Shown here: positions 35,892 to 44,902 of the stretch, piece by piece
Numbering within the stretch: position 1 is the stretch's first letter
Layout: each line of letters starts with the position of its first letter
Notes under the pieces: generated by a model
The model's database searches: none
What the model saw: only the letters and a program-made list of their open reading frames with translations
What the model was told of the DNA's origin: nothing
Made by a program: the position numbers and the translations under genes
NCBI RefSeq assembly: GCF_004153195.1
Contig: NZ_SEMC01000004.1
Location: 1-64,000 of the forward strand
DNA from: Sporolactobacillus sp. THM19-2
Lineage (GTDB): Bacteria > Bacillota > Bacilli > Bacillales > Sporolactobacillaceae
Reading direction: 5' to 3'
Length of the DNA stretch: 64,000 bases

Positions 35892-35920
35892 TTGTACGCT
35901 ATTGAATTAGAAGAAATAAT
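35892..35920 (+). promoter_or_regulatory. Promoter-like sequence of the two-component operon
   Basis: TTGTAC (35892-35897), 17 bases, AATAAT (35915-35920). Downstream, the octamer ACATGATG occurs twice (35934 and 35956), 22 bases apart, a spacing of two helical turns that suits a response-regulator dimer. Confidence 0.45.
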
Positions 35921-36001
35921 CATCAGGCATGTAACATGATGTTCATATTAGTCTGACATGATGATACATAGACATGTAAATAAAAAAGGGAAGTGTCCTG
36001 A

Positions 36002-36676
36002 TTGAATCGAATTCTGGTTGTTGATGATGATCCGAATATTAGAGAGCTCGTTACGGTTTTTCTGCAGAATGAAGGGATAGCGTGTATCGAAGCGAGTAAT
36101 GGAGAAGAGGCCCTTCACATTCTTAAGGCTGGTGCCATCGGTCTGATGATCATCGATATCATGATGCCACACATGGACGGCTGGACGCTATGTAAAAAGG
36201 TGAGAGGATCCGGTGATCAGATCCCTGTTCTGATTCTTACTGCCAGGGGTGAGACGATGCAGAAAGTCAGAGGATTTCGCCTGGGGGCGGACGATTATCT
36301 CGTTAAACCTTTTGAACCGATAGAAATGGTAATGCGTGTTAAGGCGCTGCTCAGACGCTACCAGGTTTCAGTTTCACAGTCCGTTCATATTGGGAACATC
36401 ACACTGGATCGGAAGTCCTATGAAGTCAGGTTGAGTAACCGAATCCTGACACTGCCTCTAAAGGAATTTGAATTACTTTTTATGCTGGCGGGCACACCGG
36501 GGCGCACCTATACCAGAGATGATCTGATTGAAAAGATCTGGGGTTATGATTACGAGGGGGACGAACGAACGGTTGATGTTCACATTAAGAGATTGCGTAA
36601 ACGATTTTCCGGACCGAATACCGGTTTTCAGATAAAAACCGTACGCGGTCTCGGTTACAGACTGGAAGAGTGCTGA
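36002..36676 (+). CDS. OmpR/PhoB-family response regulator
   Basis: Receiver domain with the phospho-acceptor in LMIIDIMMPHMDGW (Asp near residue 53) and the switch Lys in DDYLVKPFE; then a winged-helix output domain with LPLKEFELLFMLAG and ERTVDVHIKRLRKRF. 224 residues. The output domain resembles staphylococcal HssR (KIWGYDYEGDERTVDVH), so a heme-related role is possible, though no hrtAB exporter is next to it. The start is TTG 36002 behind GGGAAGTG. It overlaps the sensor kinase by one base. Confidence 0.92.
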   Translation: MNRILVVDDDPNIRELVTVFLQNEGIACIEASNGEEALHILKAGAIGLMIIDIMMPHMDGWTLCKKVRGSGDQIPVLILTARGETMQKVRGFRLGADDYLVKPFEPIEMVMRVKALLRRYQVSVSQSVHIGNITLDRKSYEVRLSNRILTLPLKEFELLFMLAGTPGRTYTRDDLIEKIWGYDYEGDERTVDVHIKRLRKRFSGPNTGFQIKTVRGLGYRLEEC

Positions 36677-37755
36677 TGAAATATATAAGAATCTTCATAT
36701 TCATTTGTACCCTTTTAACGATACTCAGTATATTTTGGGGCGGATTTTATTTTTTCATCGGATGGATCGCCGTAACTTATGACGTATCGCTTCATCCTTT
36801 ATTTCATCATATCGTGAGCTCAATACTGGGCATCTCCCTGTTTTCTGCCCTCTGTATCCTGATCGGATATATTCTCAGGCCCAGAAAATTAAATTATTTT
36901 CAGGCGATGATTCAGGCCATGCAGCAAATGGCTAAAGGTAATTTCGAAATTCATCTGGATTTGCCGGATTTTATTCCGGGTCCTCCTTCAAAAAATAATC
37001 CGTTTATTCAGCTGGCCGACAATATGCATTATATGGCAAGAGAACTGGGGCAGCTGGAACGTCTTCGGCAGGAATTTATTTCAAACATCTCCCATGAGGT
37101 TCAGTCACCATTAACCTCTATAAAAGGATTTGCAAGAGCGCTTGAGAACAATAATTTAACTGCAGAGAAAAGCCATCATTATTTGAATATTATTTTAACG
37201 GAAAGTGACCGACTGTCAAAACTGAGTGATAATCTGCTGAAACTGACGTCTCTTGAAAGTGGCAGGCATCCGGTTACGATGAAGCCATACAGGGTTGATC
37301 GACAGATCAGATCCGCCCTGCTCCCGTTTGAGCCGCAATGGACGGAGAAAAAGATACACATGAATATTCAGCTTCATCCTGTCACCATTACAGCTGATGG
37401 TGACCTGTTGGGACAGGTCTGGACAAATCTGATCCAGAACAGCTTGAAATTTACACACGTTGACGGGCACATATCCATTCACTTATTTCAAAAAAAGAAT
37501 ATGACTGTCTTTTGCATTTCGGATGATGGTATCGGAATCCGTGAGGAAGAAAGGCTGCACCTGTTTGAAAGGTTCTATAAAGCCGACCGGTCACGTAACC
37601 GGGAAGCAGGAGGGAACGGCCTGGGGCTTTCCATAGTAAAAAAGATCGTGGATGTACACCACGGGAAGATAGATGTAAAAAGTACATTTGGAAAAGGGAC
37701 GACGGTTACGGTCAGATTTTTTAAAATGGGGACGGATGAGGCAGGTTTGCCCTGA
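36676..37755 (+). CDS. Membrane sensor histidine kinase
   Basis: 359 residues: two membrane helices (about 3-28 and 43-65) with a very short extracellular loop of around 15 residues, a HAMP-like linker, HisKA with the phospho-acceptor SHEVQSPLTSIKGFA, and HATPase (NLIQNSLKFT, SDDGIGI, GGNGLGLSIVKK). The tiny sensor loop suggests it senses membrane state or works with another protein. ATG 36676 overlaps the regulator stop (TGATG). Paired with the preceding response regulator. Confidence 0.92.
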   Translation: MKYIRIFIFICTLLTILSIFWGGFYFFIGWIAVTYDVSLHPLFHHIVSSILGISLFSALCILIGYILRPRKLNYFQAMIQAMQQMAKGNFEIHLDLPDFIPGPPSKNNPFIQLADNMHYMARELGQLERLRQEFISNISHEVQSPLTSIKGFARALENNNLTAEKSHHYLNIILTESDRLSKLSDNLLKLTSLESGRHPVTMKPYRVDRQIRSALLPFEPQWTEKKIHMNIQLHPVTITADGDLLGQVWTNLIQNSLKFTHVDGHISIHLFQKKNMTVFCISDDGIGIREEERLHLFERFYKADRSRNREAGGNGLGLSIVKKIVDVHHGKIDVKSTFGKGTTVTVRFFKMGTDEAGLP

Positions 37756-37758
37756 TAC

Positions 37759-37863
37759 TTATCCGAAAGATCCGGCCAGTGCAACAATGACTCCTGCTAC
37801 TGTTGACAGTAACAGAGCACCGATCATCACATAGATGACCATTTTAAATAGTTTTTTCTGCAT
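37759..37863 (-). CDS. Prli42-like stressosome-associated small membrane protein
   Basis: 34 residues: a basic start (MQKKLFKMVIYV) followed by one membrane helix of about 20 residues (MIGALLLSTVAGVIVALAG). Size, the charged N terminus and the single helix match the Prli42 family, which anchors the Listeria stressosome to the membrane through RsbR. AAGGAAAGAG lies 8 bases before the ATG at 37863 and a SigA-like promoter is further upstream. It is convergent with the histidine kinase gene, whose stop is 3 bases away. Too short for standard tracks. Confidence 0.75.
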   Translation of the reverse strand: MQKKLFKMVIYVMIGALLLSTVAGVIVALAGSFG

Positions 37864-37903
37864 AATTGATTCTCTTTCCTTATCAATGATCTCAACTCAA
37901 ATT

Positions 37904-37933
37904 ATTATAACCTGTATGCGCCGGTTTTTTCAA
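37904..37933 (-). promoter_or_regulatory. Promoter of the Prli42-like gene
   Basis: On the minus strand TTGAAA (37933-37928) and TATAAT (37909-37904), 18 bases apart. Confidence 0.6.
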
Positions 37934-38020
37934 TGTTGTCACGAACTGAATCTCAGACTTTGATATGATAAAATGAAAAGAAGAAGATAAAAAAATATCG
38001 CTTTTGGAAAGGTGATACGA

Positions 38021-39136
38021 TTGATCAAAAGGGAACGTTTAATGAAAGTATTCCTGGAACTGATTAAAACGGATTCAGAAACGGGTCAAGAGAAGAAAAT
38101 TTCCAATCTGCTGAAACATAAATTTTCTGACTTAGGTTTACGTGTTGAGGAAGATCAGGCAGGAAAAATAACAGGGCATCAGTCAGGGAATCTGATCTGT
38201 ACACTTCCTGGTACAGCCGAAGGTACATCCATTTTCTTCGGTTGTCATATGGACACTGTCGTTCCCGGGAAAAAGATTCATCCGACGATAAAAGACGGTT
38301 ATGTTGTGTCTGATGGAACAACGATTCTGGGAGCGGATGATAAAGCCGGACTGGCTGCATTAATCGAAGCCCTTTATGTTATCCGGGAGAAGGATATACC
38401 ACATGCTCAGTTACAGGTTATTGTTACAGCAGGCGAGGAATCAGGACTTCTGGGGGCAAAAGCACTGGATACCCGGCTGATAAGATCTGAATATGGTTTT
38501 GAATTAGACAGCAGTGGACCTGTCGGTGACATCATTGTTGCGGCACCTTTCCAAACCAAATTTCAAGTCGGGCTCTTTGGAAAGCAGGCCCATGCAGGTG
38601 TTGCTCCGGAAAAGGGTCTATCGGCCATTACCATGGCCGCAAAAGCGATCTCAAAAATGCCGCTTGGACGGATTGATCCGGATACAACGGCGAATATTGG
38701 CCGATTTGAAGGCGGGACTTCAACGAATATAGTCTGCGATTATGTGCAGATACTTGCTGAAGCCAGATCGCTTGTTAAAGTAAAACTTGATGAACAGGTA
38801 AAGAAAATGGGTGAAGCCTTTCAAAAAACGGCTGAATACATGGGAGGACGGGCCGATGTTCAGTCGAATTTTATGTATCCGGGATATCATTTCGATGCTG
38901 AAGATGATCTGGTCCGACTTGCACAACGTGCGATCATATCAATCGATAAGAAACCTCGCCTGAAGAAAAGTGGAGGCGGTAGTGATGCGAATGTGCTTAA
39001 CGGTAAGGGCATTCAAACAGTTAATCTTGCTGTCGGCTATGAGCATATACATACAACCAGAGAAAGAATGTCGGTCAGTGAATTGGAGAATACAAGCCGG
39101 TTAGTGCTCGCGCTGATTAAAGAAGCTGTCCATTAA
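38021..39136 (+). CDS. yqjE: Peptidase T-like metallopeptidase (M20 family, YqjE-like)
   Basis: A cytoplasmic zinc aminopeptidase-like protein. Metal ligands: His in GCHMDTVVPG, Asp in ILGADDKAG, Glu-Glu in TAGEESGLLG, with GFELDSSGP and the last His in VGYEHIHTT. It aligns along its entire length with B. subtilis YqjE. TTG 38021 (MIKRERLMKV) is 8 bases after AAAGG and gives the homologous N terminus; ATG 38042 is the next choice. 371 residues. First of a run yqjE - dinB - rnz in the same orientation. Confidence 0.9.
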   Translation: MIKRERLMKVFLELIKTDSETGQEKKISNLLKHKFSDLGLRVEEDQAGKITGHQSGNLICTLPGTAEGTSIFFGCHMDTVVPGKKIHPTIKDGYVVSDGTTILGADDKAGLAALIEALYVIREKDIPHAQLQVIVTAGEESGLLGAKALDTRLIRSEYGFELDSSGPVGDIIVAAPFQTKFQVGLFGKQAHAGVAPEKGLSAITMAAKAISKMPLGRIDPDTTANIGRFEGGTSTNIVCDYVQILAEARSLVKVKLDEQVKKMGEAFQKTAEYMGGRADVQSNFMYPGYHFDAEDDLVRLAQRAIISIDKKPRLKKSGGGSDANVLNGKGIQTVNLAVGYEHIHTTRERMSVSELENTSRLVLALIKEAVH

Positions 39137-39155
39137 AACAGAAGGAGGATATCAC

Positions 39156-40358
39156 ATGGAAACGGCTCATATAAACAGGAAAGTCATCTTTCACATTGAT
39201 ATGAACAGTTTCTATGCCTCCGTTGAATTAGTCAATCATCCGGAATGGCGTGGAAAGCCGCTGGCTATTGCAGGAAAACCTGAAGAGAGGCATGGGATTA
39301 TCGTAACGAGCAGTTACGAGGCCAGAAGACGAGGCGTTCGGACAACAATGACAGTTCAGGAAGCACGAAAAGTGTGTCCGGATCTGATTGTTAAGCATCC
39401 AGACTTTCATCTTTATCGTGCTGTTTCTGATACACTTTTTCATCTGTTAAAAAGCTGTACACCGGAAGTTGAGAAGGCTTCTATCGATGAAGGCTATATG
39501 GATGTGACGGATCTGATCGCTGACGGTCATCCACTTCGACTTGCCGGGAATTTACAGCACCGTATTTTTTCTGAACTAGGTCTTCCATGCAGTATTGGTA
39601 TTGCTCCAAATAAATTTCTTGCTAAGATGGCTTCTAATATGAAAAAGCCAATGGGTATTACTGTTCTGCGAAAAAGGGATCTTGAGCAAAATATGTGGCC
39701 GCTTCCAATAGGAAAGATGCATGGCGTCGGACCCAGCACGGAAAAGCGTCTGCAGGCAATGGGGATTATGAAAATTGGTGATCTGGCTGCGACTGACCAG
39801 CGGATGCTATCCGGCAGATTGGGCATCACAGGGAGAAGGTTATGGGAACATGCACGGGGCATAGATCATCGACCAGTGGATCCTGACGCATGGGAACGTT
39901 TTAAAAGTATTGGCCATTCCGTCACTCTCCCACGTGATACCCGCTCTCTACAGCTTATTCAGGTAACTCTTGATCGTTTATCAGATAAGATTGCGAAAAA
40001 AATGAAAGAGAAGCACATCGTCGGCTATGGTTTGGAAGTTATGATCCGGTATCATGACTGGAAGACTGTGACGCGGCACGTCACAACAGTACAGCCCATT
40101 GCGTATAAGGAAGATATCCTGAGCAATGCACTTAGTCTGTTTAAGGCGCATTGGAACGGTAAAGCGGTAAGACTTCTTGGCGTCACTGTTTCTTCATTTC
40201 AGCCGACAGGAAAGGCAAATAAACAACTTGATCTTTTTACATATCAGGAGGATGCGGCCCGGGAGCCATTAATCAAACTGATCAATGCTGTGAATGCTAA
40301 ATTTGGCAGTAAGGCACTGCAGACGGCTGCCAGCCTGATAAGTCAAAAGAAAAAATGA
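39156..40358 (+). CDS. dinB: DNA polymerase IV (Y family)
   Basis: Error-prone translesion polymerase. Catalytic acidic residues in HIDMNSFYASVE (residue 13 on) and EKASIDEGYMDVT; then helix-hairpin-helix, thumb and little-finger domains; a C-terminal QLDLF clamp-binding motif is visible (KQLDLFTYQ), which binds the beta clamp. 400 residues, ATG 39156 after AAGGAGG. Sits 19 bases behind the peptidase gene. No LexA box was identified upstream. Confidence 0.95.
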   Translation: METAHINRKVIFHIDMNSFYASVELVNHPEWRGKPLAIAGKPEERHGIIVTSSYEARRRGVRTTMTVQEARKVCPDLIVKHPDFHLYRAVSDTLFHLLKSCTPEVEKASIDEGYMDVTDLIADGHPLRLAGNLQHRIFSELGLPCSIGIAPNKFLAKMASNMKKPMGITVLRKRDLEQNMWPLPIGKMHGVGPSTEKRLQAMGIMKIGDLAATDQRMLSGRLGITGRRLWEHARGIDHRPVDPDAWERFKSIGHSVTLPRDTRSLQLIQVTLDRLSDKIAKKMKEKHIVGYGLEVMIRYHDWKTVTRHVTTVQPIAYKEDILSNALSLFKAHWNGKAVRLLGVTVSSFQPTGKANKQLDLFTYQEDAAREPLIKLINAVNAKFGSKALQTAASLISQKKK

Positions 40359-40414
40359 ATATCAGAAAATCAAATTGAGCTTGAAAATGTTGCATAAATA
40401 AAAGGGTGGATGTC

Positions 40415-41353
40415 ATGGATTTTACATTTCTGGGGACAGGAGCGGGCATGCCTGCCAAAGAGCGAAATGTCACTTCACTGGCCGTGGGTTTTCCTGAATA
40501 TGACGGAGATCTCTGGCTTTTTGATTGTGGCGAAGGAACGCAGCGACAGATTCTCTACTCGTCTGTAAAGCTGACGCGACTGTCTGTTATCTTTATCACA
40601 CATCTGCATGGAGATCATATATTCGGCTTGCCGGGCATCCTTGGCAGCAGGTCATTTCAGGGGGCGGAATCGCCTTTAATGATCATCGGACCCAAGGGTA
40701 TTAAAACCTTTATCGAGACGACGGTGGGGGTATCAGGGACGCATTTACATTATCCTCTCAATATCCGTGAAATTGAAAATTCAGGATGTATTTTTGAAAA
40801 TCAGCATTTTTTTGTTGAAGCAGATCAATTGGATCATGGGATCATCAGTTATGGGTACAGGATTATAGAAAAAGATCAGCCGGGGGAATTGCTCGTTAAT
40901 AAACTGAAGCAGATGGGTATCCAGCCAGGTCCCATTTACAAACAGTTTAAAATTTCGCCGCAAGTCACTCTTCCGGACGGGAGAACATTGAACAGTTCTG
41001 ACTTTCTTGGGGAAACAAAAAAGGGTCGCAGGTTTGCCATTATAGGTGATACGCGTCCCTGCCGTGCAGCAGTAAAACTGGCACAGGATGCCGAAATTGT
41101 TGTTCATGAAGCGACATTTCGTCATGAATCTTCCAGACTTGCACATAACTATCATCATTCGACTTCTGTCCAGGCCGCTTCAATTGCCAGAAAAGCGGGT
41201 GCCGCCTTACTCATTCTGACCCATATCAGTTCAAGATATCAAAAATTGGAGCAGCAGAAATTGCTTAACGAGGCAAGACAGATTTTTCCTGGCACGATGC
41301 TGGCTCATGATTTATGGGTTTATCAAACCAGCGCTAACCATCGTTCAGGCTAA
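40415..41353 (+). CDS. rnz: Ribonuclease Z
   Basis: Metallo-beta-lactamase fold endonuclease that matures the 3' end of CCA-less tRNA precursors. Zinc motif FITHLHGDHIFGLPG is intact; also the flexible-arm region in the middle (PGPIYKQFK), IIGDTRPC and VHEATF. ATG 40415 follows AAAGGGTGG; the in-frame GTG 40406 is not needed. 312 residues, a typical length. Last gene before the terminator shared with amtB. Confidence 0.95.
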   Translation: MDFTFLGTGAGMPAKERNVTSLAVGFPEYDGDLWLFDCGEGTQRQILYSSVKLTRLSVIFITHLHGDHIFGLPGILGSRSFQGAESPLMIIGPKGIKTFIETTVGVSGTHLHYPLNIREIENSGCIFENQHFFVEADQLDHGIISYGYRIIEKDQPGELLVNKLKQMGIQPGPIYKQFKISPQVTLPDGRTLNSSDFLGETKKGRRFAIIGDTRPCRAAVKLAQDAEIVVHEATFRHESSRLAHNYHHSTSVQAASIARKAGAALLILTHISSRYQKLEQQKLLNEARQIFPGTMLAHDLWVYQTSANHRSG

Positions 41354-41432
41354 CAGCAAATCATTGACGCGGCCGCAGGCGCAGTTTGCCTGATATTGAA
41401 AGATGCAAAGCTTCTGCAGGAAGAGCAGGTAT

Positions 41433-41467
41433 AAAAAAGGGATCTCCAGTAAGGAGATCCCTTTTTT
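41433..41467. terminator. Bidirectional terminator rnz/amtB
   Basis: AAAAAAGGGATCTCC AGTAA GGAGATCCCTTTTTT, symmetrical. Confidence 0.92.
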
Positions 41468-41499
41468 AATGAATCATTTAAGAGTTTAAGCAGGTATCG

Positions 41500-42732
41500 T
41501 TATTCTTTTTCACCGTAGCCGTAAGTACCATGTTCACTGATATCAAGCCCGGCTTTTTCTGCTTCTGCAGAAACACGCAGGCCAACCGTTGCTTTGATAA
41601 TGCTAAGCACGATCAGGGAAGCTACAGCAACGAATGCGAATGCTGCAACAACACCAAGTGCCTGCACGCCAAGCTGGGTCAGGCCGCCGCCATAGAACAG
41701 ACCTGGTCTGCCGACGCCGGCGGTTTTAACGAGTTCCGGTGCGGCAAATAAGCCGGTTGAAAGTGTACCTATAACACCTGAGATACCATGTACGGAGAAA
41801 GCATAGATCGGATCATCCAGGCCTTTCTTTTCGAGAGCGATGGATGTCCAGTAAGTAAATGCACCGGCAAAAGCACCAATGACGACAGCAGCCCAGGGTT
41901 CAACAAATGCACAGGATGCGGTAATTGCAACCAGTGCGGCAAGAACGCCATTGCACATAGCCCCAATATCTGCCTTCTTTGACAGCGCTTTGGCTGCGGC
42001 AAGTGCACCTAATGCTCCGGATGCAGCTGCGAGGTTTGTCGTCAGAGCGACATAACCGAAGAACTGACCATTGCCTACACTGACCGTACTGCCGGCGTTA
42101 AATCCGAACCAGCCGATCCAAAGAATAAAGGTGCCTAGATAAACGAACGGGATGCTGTGTGCCGGCAGTGTATTTGGCTTTTTCCCTGTGAATTTGCCAA
42201 TTCTTGGTCCGAGAAGCAATGTACCGATCAGTGCGGCAGTCGCACCTTGAAGGTGAACAACCGTAGAACCGGCAAAGTCCTGCATGCCGAGCGTGCTCAA
42301 CCAGCCGCCGCCCCATACCCAGTGGCCGACAACAGGATAAATGATGGCAATAAATACGGTACCGAAAATGAAGTAAACGGACAATTTAGCACGTTCTGCA
42401 AATCCGCCCCAGGCAATAGCAAGCGATACGGCTGCGAAAGCCATCTGGAATAAGAAAAAGATAGAATCATAGCCGCTTGGGACACCGCTGAGAAAGAAAT
42501 CAGACAGACCGATGAAACTGTTGCCGTCTCCAAATGCAATTCCATATCCGACTGCCCAGAAGACAAGCGACGCTATCGCCAGGGTAATAATCTGTTTGCC
42601 GGTGATATGACCGGCATTTTTGCTTCGCAGAGATCCAGCTTCAAGAAAAGCGAAACCTGCCTGCATAAGAATGACCAGAATTGCCGAAAGCAAAATCCAT
42701 AAAGAATCAGTGCTCAAAGTTAATTCCTTCAT
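41500..42732 (-). CDS. amtB: Ammonium transporter
   Basis: Amt/Mep/Rh-type channel with 11 membrane helices. Family sequences: AFLEAGSLRSKN, GWGGFAERAKLSVYFIFG, FGFNAGSTVSVG, and the pore histidines in VVHLQGATAALIG and YAFSVHGISGVIG. 410 residues, complete, no signal peptide evident. ATG 42732 is about 10 bases after GAGGGGAG. No PII gene (glnK/nrgB) lies beside it, unlike in many bacteria. A GlnR/TnrA-like box overlaps its promoter. Confidence 0.95.
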   Translation of the reverse strand: MKELTLSTDSLWILLSAILVILMQAGFAFLEAGSLRSKNAGHITGKQIITLAIASLVFWAVGYGIAFGDGNSFIGLSDFFLSGVPSGYDSIFFLFQMAFAAVSLAIAWGGFAERAKLSVYFIFGTVFIAIIYPVVGHWVWGGGWLSTLGMQDFAGSTVVHLQGATAALIGTLLLGPRIGKFTGKKPNTLPAHSIPFVYLGTFILWIGWFGFNAGSTVSVGNGQFFGYVALTTNLAAASGALGALAAAKALSKKADIGAMCNGVLAALVAITASCAFVEPWAAVVIGAFAGAFTYWTSIALEKKGLDDPIYAFSVHGISGVIGTLSTGLFAAPELVKTAGVGRPGLFYGGGLTQLGVQALGVVAAFAFVAVASLIVLSIIKATVGLRVSAEAEKAGLDISEHGTYGYGEKE

Positions 42733-42765
42733 TTAGTTAAGGCTCCCCTCATTTAATATGGAATA

Positions 42766-42796
42766 ATTATAACATAACGTGTCAGTAAATGTTACA
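42766..42796 (-). promoter_or_regulatory. amtB promoter with GlnR/TnrA-like box
   Basis: On the minus strand TGTAACATTTACTGACA (42796-42780) matches TGTNAN-N5-TNTNACA with one deviation from the TnrA consensus, and TATAAT is at 42771-42766. The box covers the probable -35, a repressor-like position. Farther upstream TGTAA-AGGC-TTACA is another palindrome. Confidence 0.6.
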
Positions 42797-42972
42797 GCTA
42801 AATTTTAAAAATATTCATTTATTTATGTAAGCCTTTACAATAGAAACATTTTGTTCAATATTAGTTTATTATTTTAAATGTACGGATTCGGAAAATGATG
42901 ATTCGTTTTCCATTAAGGATGGCACATTATATCATGAAAAAAACAGCCACCAGGAAAGAGGTGTTCAGGTCG

Positions 42973-43755
42973 ATGATGAAAGAAAAAATCGTTGTCATTA
43001 CAGGTGCGTCGAGCGGGGTAGGGAAGGAAACAGCCTTTCGCTGTTCGGCGGCGGGGGCGAAAACAATTTTAATCAGCAGAAATGAAGAGAAATTAATGAA
43101 GGTGTGTAAAAAAATCAGTCTTCAGAAAGGACAGGCGGATTATTATACATTGGATGTCGGTCATCCGGAAGAAGTCAAGGTCATATTTAACAGGATTATG
43201 GATAAATACGGAAGAGTGGATATCCTCATAAACTGCGCCGGATTTGGCCGGTTTGAACCCTTTGTTTCATCGACAATAAAAGATGCAGAGCGCATGTTTT
43301 CTGTTAATGTCATTGGGACGATGTCATGCACACACGCTGTTCTCCCACAAATGCTGGCCCGTCGATCGGGTCATATCGTCAATGTTGCTTCAATTGCCGG
43401 GAAACTGGCGACAGCAAAATCGTCGGTCTACTCCGCAACAAAACATGCGATAATCGGATTTTCAAATGCATTGAGACTTGAAACTGCCGATTATGGCGTC
43501 AATGTATCAGTCATTAATCCTGGACCGATCCGGACTCATTTTTTTCAGAGGGCGGATCCTGAAGGAAGTTATTCGACAAAAATCGATCGGTTTATGCTGG
43601 ATGCGGAATTTGTTGCTGAAAAAATTATTCAAGCAATAGAAGAACGGAAACGGGAAATTAATATTCCGTGGTATATGGGTCTGGGGGCGAAATTTTATCA
43701 GTGGTTCCCGCGTATTTCTGAACGCCTGGGCGGTCGGTGGATGAAGATGAAATGA
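42973..43755 (+). CDS. Short-chain dehydrogenase/reductase (YqjQ-like)
   Basis: A classical SDR. Cofactor motif VVITGASSGVGKE (TGxxxGxG), NCAG around residue 87, catalytic Ser in VNVASIAGK, and the YxxxK pair in SVYSATKHAI. A C-terminal stretch contains an amphipathic segment. 260 residues from ATG 42973 (ATG 42976 equally possible); upstream in-frame codons are not protein-like. In B. subtilis the SDR gene yqjQ also follows rnz by a few genes, so YqjQ is the likely counterpart. Substrate unknown. Confidence 0.85.
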   Translation: MMKEKIVVITGASSGVGKETAFRCSAAGAKTILISRNEEKLMKVCKKISLQKGQADYYTLDVGHPEEVKVIFNRIMDKYGRVDILINCAGFGRFEPFVSSTIKDAERMFSVNVIGTMSCTHAVLPQMLARRSGHIVNVASIAGKLATAKSSVYSATKHAIIGFSNALRLETADYGVNVSVINPGPIRTHFFQRADPEGSYSTKIDRFMLDAEFVAEKIIQAIEERKREINIPWYMGLGAKFYQWFPRISERLGGRWMKMK

Positions 43756-43766
43756 TGGAAATTTTT

Positions 43767-43795
43767 TTGCAAATCATGTTGAAATAGGCTATTAT
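43767..43795 (+). promoter_or_regulatory. SigA promoter of acoABC
   Basis: TTGCAA (43767-43772), 17 bases, TATTAT (43790-43795). Confidence 0.7.
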
Positions 43796-43800
43796 AAATA

Positions 43801-43818
43801 TGTAAGAAAACGCTTACA
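43801..43818 (+). promoter_or_regulatory. cre site (CcpA) in the aco leader
   Basis: AGAAAACGCTTACA (43805-43818) matches the 14-base cre consensus TGWAANCGNTNWCA at all fixed positions except the first. It is part of the inverted repeat TGTAAG-AAAACG-CTTACA and lies just downstream of the promoter, a classical roadblock position for glucose repression. Confidence 0.75.
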
Positions 43819-43877
43819 TCTCGGGCAACTATGCCTGATATGAAGCAATAAGCAACAATATGACGGGAGGAGTCAGA

Positions 43878-44873
43878 ATGCAAGCAGGTACAAAGGCATC
43901 CGCAAAAGACATGACCGTTGAAAAAGCGAAATGGGTTTACAAAAAAATGCAGGAAATCCGTCAGTTTGAAAATACCGTACATGGTATTTTTGAAAAGGGC
44001 GAAATTCCGGGATTTGTGCATCTTTATGCAGGTGAGGAAGCTGTAGCTGTCGGTGTTTGCGCTCATTTGACAGACAGTGACAGTATCACAAGTACCCACC
44101 GCGGGCACGGACACTGTATCGCAAAAGGCTGTGATCTTGATGGCATGATGGCTGAAATATTCGGCAGGTCAACGGGGCTTTGTAAAGGCAAAGGCGGGTC
44201 GATGCATATTGCAGATGTGTCAAAAGGCATGCTTGGTGCGAATGGTATAGTCGGTGCCGGGTTGCCGCTTTCAATTGGTGCCGGACTTACTGCAAAAGTG
44301 AAAAAAACGGACAATGTCGCTGTCTGCTTCTTCGGAGACGGTGCGAGCAATCATGGTACGTTCCATGAAGCAATCAATATAGCGGCTATCTGGAAACTCC
44401 CGGTCATTTTTGTCAATGAAAACAACGGTTTTGGTGAGGCATCAACCTTTGATTATGCCTCTGCCTGTGATCGTGTTTCCGATTTCGCCAAAGTATATAA
44501 AATTGCCGGAGAAACAGTTGACGGCCGTGATGTACAGGCCGTCTATAAAGCTGCCGGAAAAGCGGTCGAACGTGCCAGAAGCGGTAAGGGGCCAACGATT
44601 CTTGAATGCCTGACTTATCGCGACTACGGACATTTCGAAGGAGATACTCAGACGTATAAGAACAAAGAAGTACAGGAACGTGCACTAAATGAGGATGATC
44701 CGATCCGTATATTTGAAGAGCATGCCAAATCATCGAAGCTGCTGAGTGAAAAAGAAATTAAGGACATCGGTGCGGAAGTTAAAGCAGAAATCGACCATGC
44801 CGTTAAATTCGCTGAGAGTAGTCCATTCCCGGACGCCTCGCAATTAACGACGGATGTATACGTTTCCTATTGA
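43878..44873 (+). CDS. acoA: Acetoin dehydrogenase E1 alpha (TPP-dependent)
   Basis: E1 alpha of the acetoin-cleaving complex (acetoin + CoA to acetaldehyde + acetyl-CoA). TPP motif FGDGASNHGTFHEAINIA...NNGFGEAS; also RGHGHCIAKG and GRSTGLCKGKGGSMHI, which are characteristic of AcoA and pyruvate E1. 331 residues; ATG 43878 after GGGAGGAG, start of the operon. The identification as acetoin rather than pyruvate dehydrogenase rests on family resemblance and on the AcoC-type lipoyl domain of the third gene. Confidence 0.85.
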   Translation: MQAGTKASAKDMTVEKAKWVYKKMQEIRQFENTVHGIFEKGEIPGFVHLYAGEEAVAVGVCAHLTDSDSITSTHRGHGHCIAKGCDLDGMMAEIFGRSTGLCKGKGGSMHIADVSKGMLGANGIVGAGLPLSIGAGLTAKVKKTDNVAVCFFGDGASNHGTFHEAINIAAIWKLPVIFVNENNGFGEASTFDYASACDRVSDFAKVYKIAGETVDGRDVQAVYKAAGKAVERARSGKGPTILECLTYRDYGHFEGDTQTYKNKEVQERALNEDDPIRIFEEHAKSSKLLSEKEIKDIGAEVKAEIDHAVKFAESSPFPDASQLTTDVYVSY

Positions 44874-44902
44874 TTTTCGGAAAATATATGGAGGTGAGCA
44901 TT

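Noticed and set aside
42157-42453. Frame on the plus strand inside amtB
   Set aside because: Antisense shadow with no ribosome site and no family signal.
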